Assembly (NCBI GenBank): GCA_030598305.1
Contig: JAUVQC010000057.1
Coordinates: forward strand, 1 to 7,448
DNA from: Actinomycetes bacterium
GTDB taxonomy: Bacteria > Actinomycetota > Acidimicrobiia > UBA5794
Reading direction: 5' to 3'
Length of the DNA stretch: 7,448 nt
In this document: positions 6,092-7,448 of the stretch, piece by piece
How the letters are laid out: each line of letters begins with the position of its first letter
Position numbering within the stretch: the first letter of the stretch is position 1
The notes under the pieces: generated by a model
The model's database searches: none
What the model saw: the letters and a program-made list of their open reading frames with translations, nothing else
What the model was told of the DNA's origin: nothing
Position numbers and translations under genes: made by a program

Positions 6092-7006
6092 TCACACCCC
6101 CAGGTGCTTCCGTGGGTTCCATGCTGATTCTGATTCCTGAAGAGTCTCGAGAGCTGATCGCTCATCGCTCGAGATGCCCGTCGGTACAGCGACTTCGATG
6201 GTGACGAGCAGATCACCGGTCACCCTGGCTGTCTCGACGCCCTTGCCCGTGAGCTTCAGCGTCTTGCCTGGCTGTGTGCCAGCAGGGACCTTGATCATGG
6301 TTGTGCCGTTGAGCGTCGGGATGCTGATGACAGCACCAAGAGCCGCCTCCGTGTAGGTAACCGGGACGTTGATCGTGAGATCCCTCTTCCCTGCTCGCCC
6401 GAATATCGGATGCTCGCCGACCTGCACCTCGACATAGAGGTCGCCGGCAGGTCCGCCGTTGGCACCCGGTGCGCCCTTGCCGGTGACACGCACCTTGGTG
6501 CCGTCCGCGACTCCCTCGGGGATCTTCACCTTGACCGTGTTCGATCCCACGGTGAACTCTCGAGTCGGACCGGCCAACGCATCGTGAAAACTCAGCGTGA
6601 TGGAGCCGGACACATCCTGGCCCTTCTGCGGCCGTGACTGCCGCTGACCGCCACCGAAAAGGTCCTGGAGGCCACCGAAGAGATCCTGGGACGCCCGACC
6701 GCCGAAGCCACCTCCGCCGAGCAGGTCTTCGACGCGGACGTACTGCTGGTTTCCCGCGGGTCCGCCAACAAAGTACCCCATCTCGCGTGCGTGGTCGTAC
6801 TCCTTACGCTGGTCTTCATCTCCAATGGTGTCGTAGGCCTCGTTGATCTCCTTGAAGCGAGCCTCAGCAGATTCGTCGCCCGGGTTGGTGTCAGGATGGA
6901 ACTCGCGCGCGAGCTTGCGGAACGCCTTCTTGATCGTCTTGTGATCGGCGTCCTTGGCTACGCCGAGTTCGGCGTAGTAGTCCTTCTCCATCCATTCCTT
7001 ACGCAT
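6092..7006 (-). CDS. dnaJ: DnaJ/Hsp40 co-chaperone lacking the zinc finger
   Basis: Co-chaperone that delivers substrates to DnaK and stimulates its ATPase. The protein is 304 residues, shorter than a classical DnaJ of about 370-400. In order it has a J-domain (about 8-72) with the essential HPD at 37-39, a Gly/Phe-rich region (81-120, with DLFGGLQDLFGGG), and two C-terminal substrate-binding beta domains (about 129-205 and 206-285) with LTLSF-like SITLSF (135-140), GKGAPGANGGPAGDLYVEV (177-195) and the final GDLLVTIEVAVP (264-275). There is no CxxCxGxG repeat anywhere: the chain passes straight from the first beta strands (about 154) to VKVKIPEGV. The ATG at 7006 is chosen over 6991 because the EW-EKDYY N-terminus is shared with actinobacterial DnaJ1 as I recall it. 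It overlaps the end of grpE by eight bases, and hspR follows after two. Confidence 0.93.
   Translation of the reverse strand: MRKEWMEKDYYAELGVAKDADHKTIKKAFRKLAREFHPDTNPGDESAEARFKEINEAYDTIGDEDQRKEYDHAREMGYFVGGPAGNQQYVRVEDLLGGGGFGGRASQDLFGGLQDLFGGGQRQSRPQKGQDVSGSITLSFHDALAGPTREFTVGSNTVKVKIPEGVADGTKVRVTGKGAPGANGGPAGDLYVEVQVGEHPIFGRAGKRDLTINVPVTYTEAALGAVISIPTLNGTTMIKVPAGTQPGKTLKLTGKGVETARVTGDLLVTIEVAVPTGISSDERSALETLQESESAWNPRKHLGV
6097..6101 (-). promoter_or_regulatory. hspR: Shine-Dalgarno-like GGGGG that supports the hspR start
   Basis: On the minus strand the run GGGGGTG, inside the last codons of dnaJ, lies about seven bases before the ATG at 6089. This favours that ATG over the upstream one at 6122. 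Confidence 0.5.
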
Positions 7007-7448
7007 GTCCTACAACGACGAGGGACGGCCTGATGACCCGTCCACCCATCACATACCCCTTTCGTACTTCCTGGTCGACGACCTGGTTGCCCTCTCCGGG
7101 GATCACAGACACGGCCTCGTGGAGTGCCGGGTCGAATGCAGCGCCCACAGCCTCGATGGGAGCGAATCCATCCCGCTTGAGCGTCTCGAGAAGCTGCGCG
7201 TGTGTGCTCTTCATCCCCTCGATCATCTTGGCCTCGGCATCTGTCGTCGCGTCGATGGCGATCGCAGCTTCGAGGCTGTCAAGTGTCGGGAGAAGCGACT
7301 CGATGACTCGCTGACCAGCACGAAGCACATTCTCCATGCGGTCGCGCTCGGTTCGCTTCCTGTAGTTATCGAACTCTGCGGTCACCCTCTGGAGGTTGCC
7401 GAGCAGTTCGTCGGCCTCAAGGCGGGCATCCCCGAGTTCACGGATGAG
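6999..7448 (-). CDS. grpE: GrpE nucleotide-exchange factor, C-terminal part (5' end off the window)
   Basis: Nucleotide-exchange factor that releases ADP from DnaK. The last 149 residues are present, and the frame is open to the right edge. The start of this part (about 1-60) is the end of the dimerising long helix, with the family pattern LQRVTAEFDNYRKRTERD (19-36) and LLPTLDSLEAA (52-62). The C-terminal beta domain carries FDPALHEAV (105-113) and GYVMGGRVIRPSLVVV (131-146), which contact DnaK. An internal GTG at 7385 is not the start, because the conserved helix continues upstream of it. The TAA stop lies within the dnaJ start region, an eight-base overlap (ATGCGTAA) consistent with coupled translation. 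The missing N-terminus and a dnaK gene are expected to the right. Confidence 0.95.
   Translation of the reverse strand, partial: LIRELGDARLEADELLGNLQRVTAEFDNYRKRTERDRMENVLRAGQRVIESLLPTLDSLEAAIAIDATTDAEAKMIEGMKSTHAQLLETLKRDGFAPIEAVGAAFDPALHEAVSVIPGEGNQVVDQEVRKGYVMGGRVIRPSLVVVGHA

Noticed and set aside
7177..7195. CTTGAGCGTCTCGAGAAG as an HspR operator half-site
   Set aside because: It lacks the CTTGAGT-N7-ACTCAAG arrangement and lies inside the conserved grpE coding sequence; the operator should be upstream of dnaK.

Overview
The window reads as ordinary chromosome from a high-GC actinobacterium (GC about 60% by eye). The strongest taxonomic clue is the minus-strand order grpE-dnaJ-hspR, the tail of the dnaK-grpE-dnaJ-hspR heat-shock operon typical of Actinomycetota. 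The DnaJ N-terminus and core resemble actinobacterial DnaJ1. I suspect a deep branch such as Acidimicrobiia, but the sequence alone does not prove that. I see no mobile element, CRISPR array, tRNA or rRNA, and no gene-free stretch longer than about 115 bases.

Layout. (1) Positions 1-1316, minus: N-terminal 438 residues of an SLC13/DASS-type permease with two cytoplasmic TrkA_C-like domains; it runs off the left edge. (2) 1342-1977, plus: a very acidic 211-residue protein I do not recognise, divergent from the permease. Their 25-bp spacer contains a perfect 13-bp inverted repeat that supplies a mirror-image pair of -10-like boxes, one for each apparently leaderless gene. (3) 2028-2384, minus: a 118-residue protein with three predicted membrane segments, also without a Shine-Dalgarno. 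(4) 2499-5683, plus: a two-gene operon of a HisC/Pat-type PLP aminotransferase and a 702-residue fused alpha-beta E1 of a 2-oxo acid (probably branched-chain) dehydrogenase, the genes overlapping by one base (TGATG). (5) 5697-7448, minus: hspR, dnaJ and the 3' part of grpE, tightly packed and convergent with the E1 gene, with a 13-bp gap.

How the genes work together. The aminotransferase and fused E1 are translationally coupled, which suggests that the 2-oxo acid made by transamination is oxidatively decarboxylated by the E1. The E2 and E3 partners are not in the window. GrpE and DnaJ are co-chaperones of DnaK, and HspR is the expected autorepressor of that operon. The dnaK gene and HspR operator should lie to the right of the window. 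This DnaJ lacks the zinc-finger module although it sits in the canonical operon.

Nothing here is clearly a new defence or mobile system. The most interesting points are the symmetric divergent leaderless promoter, the zinc-finger-less operon DnaJ, and the aminotransferase/fused-E1 pair.
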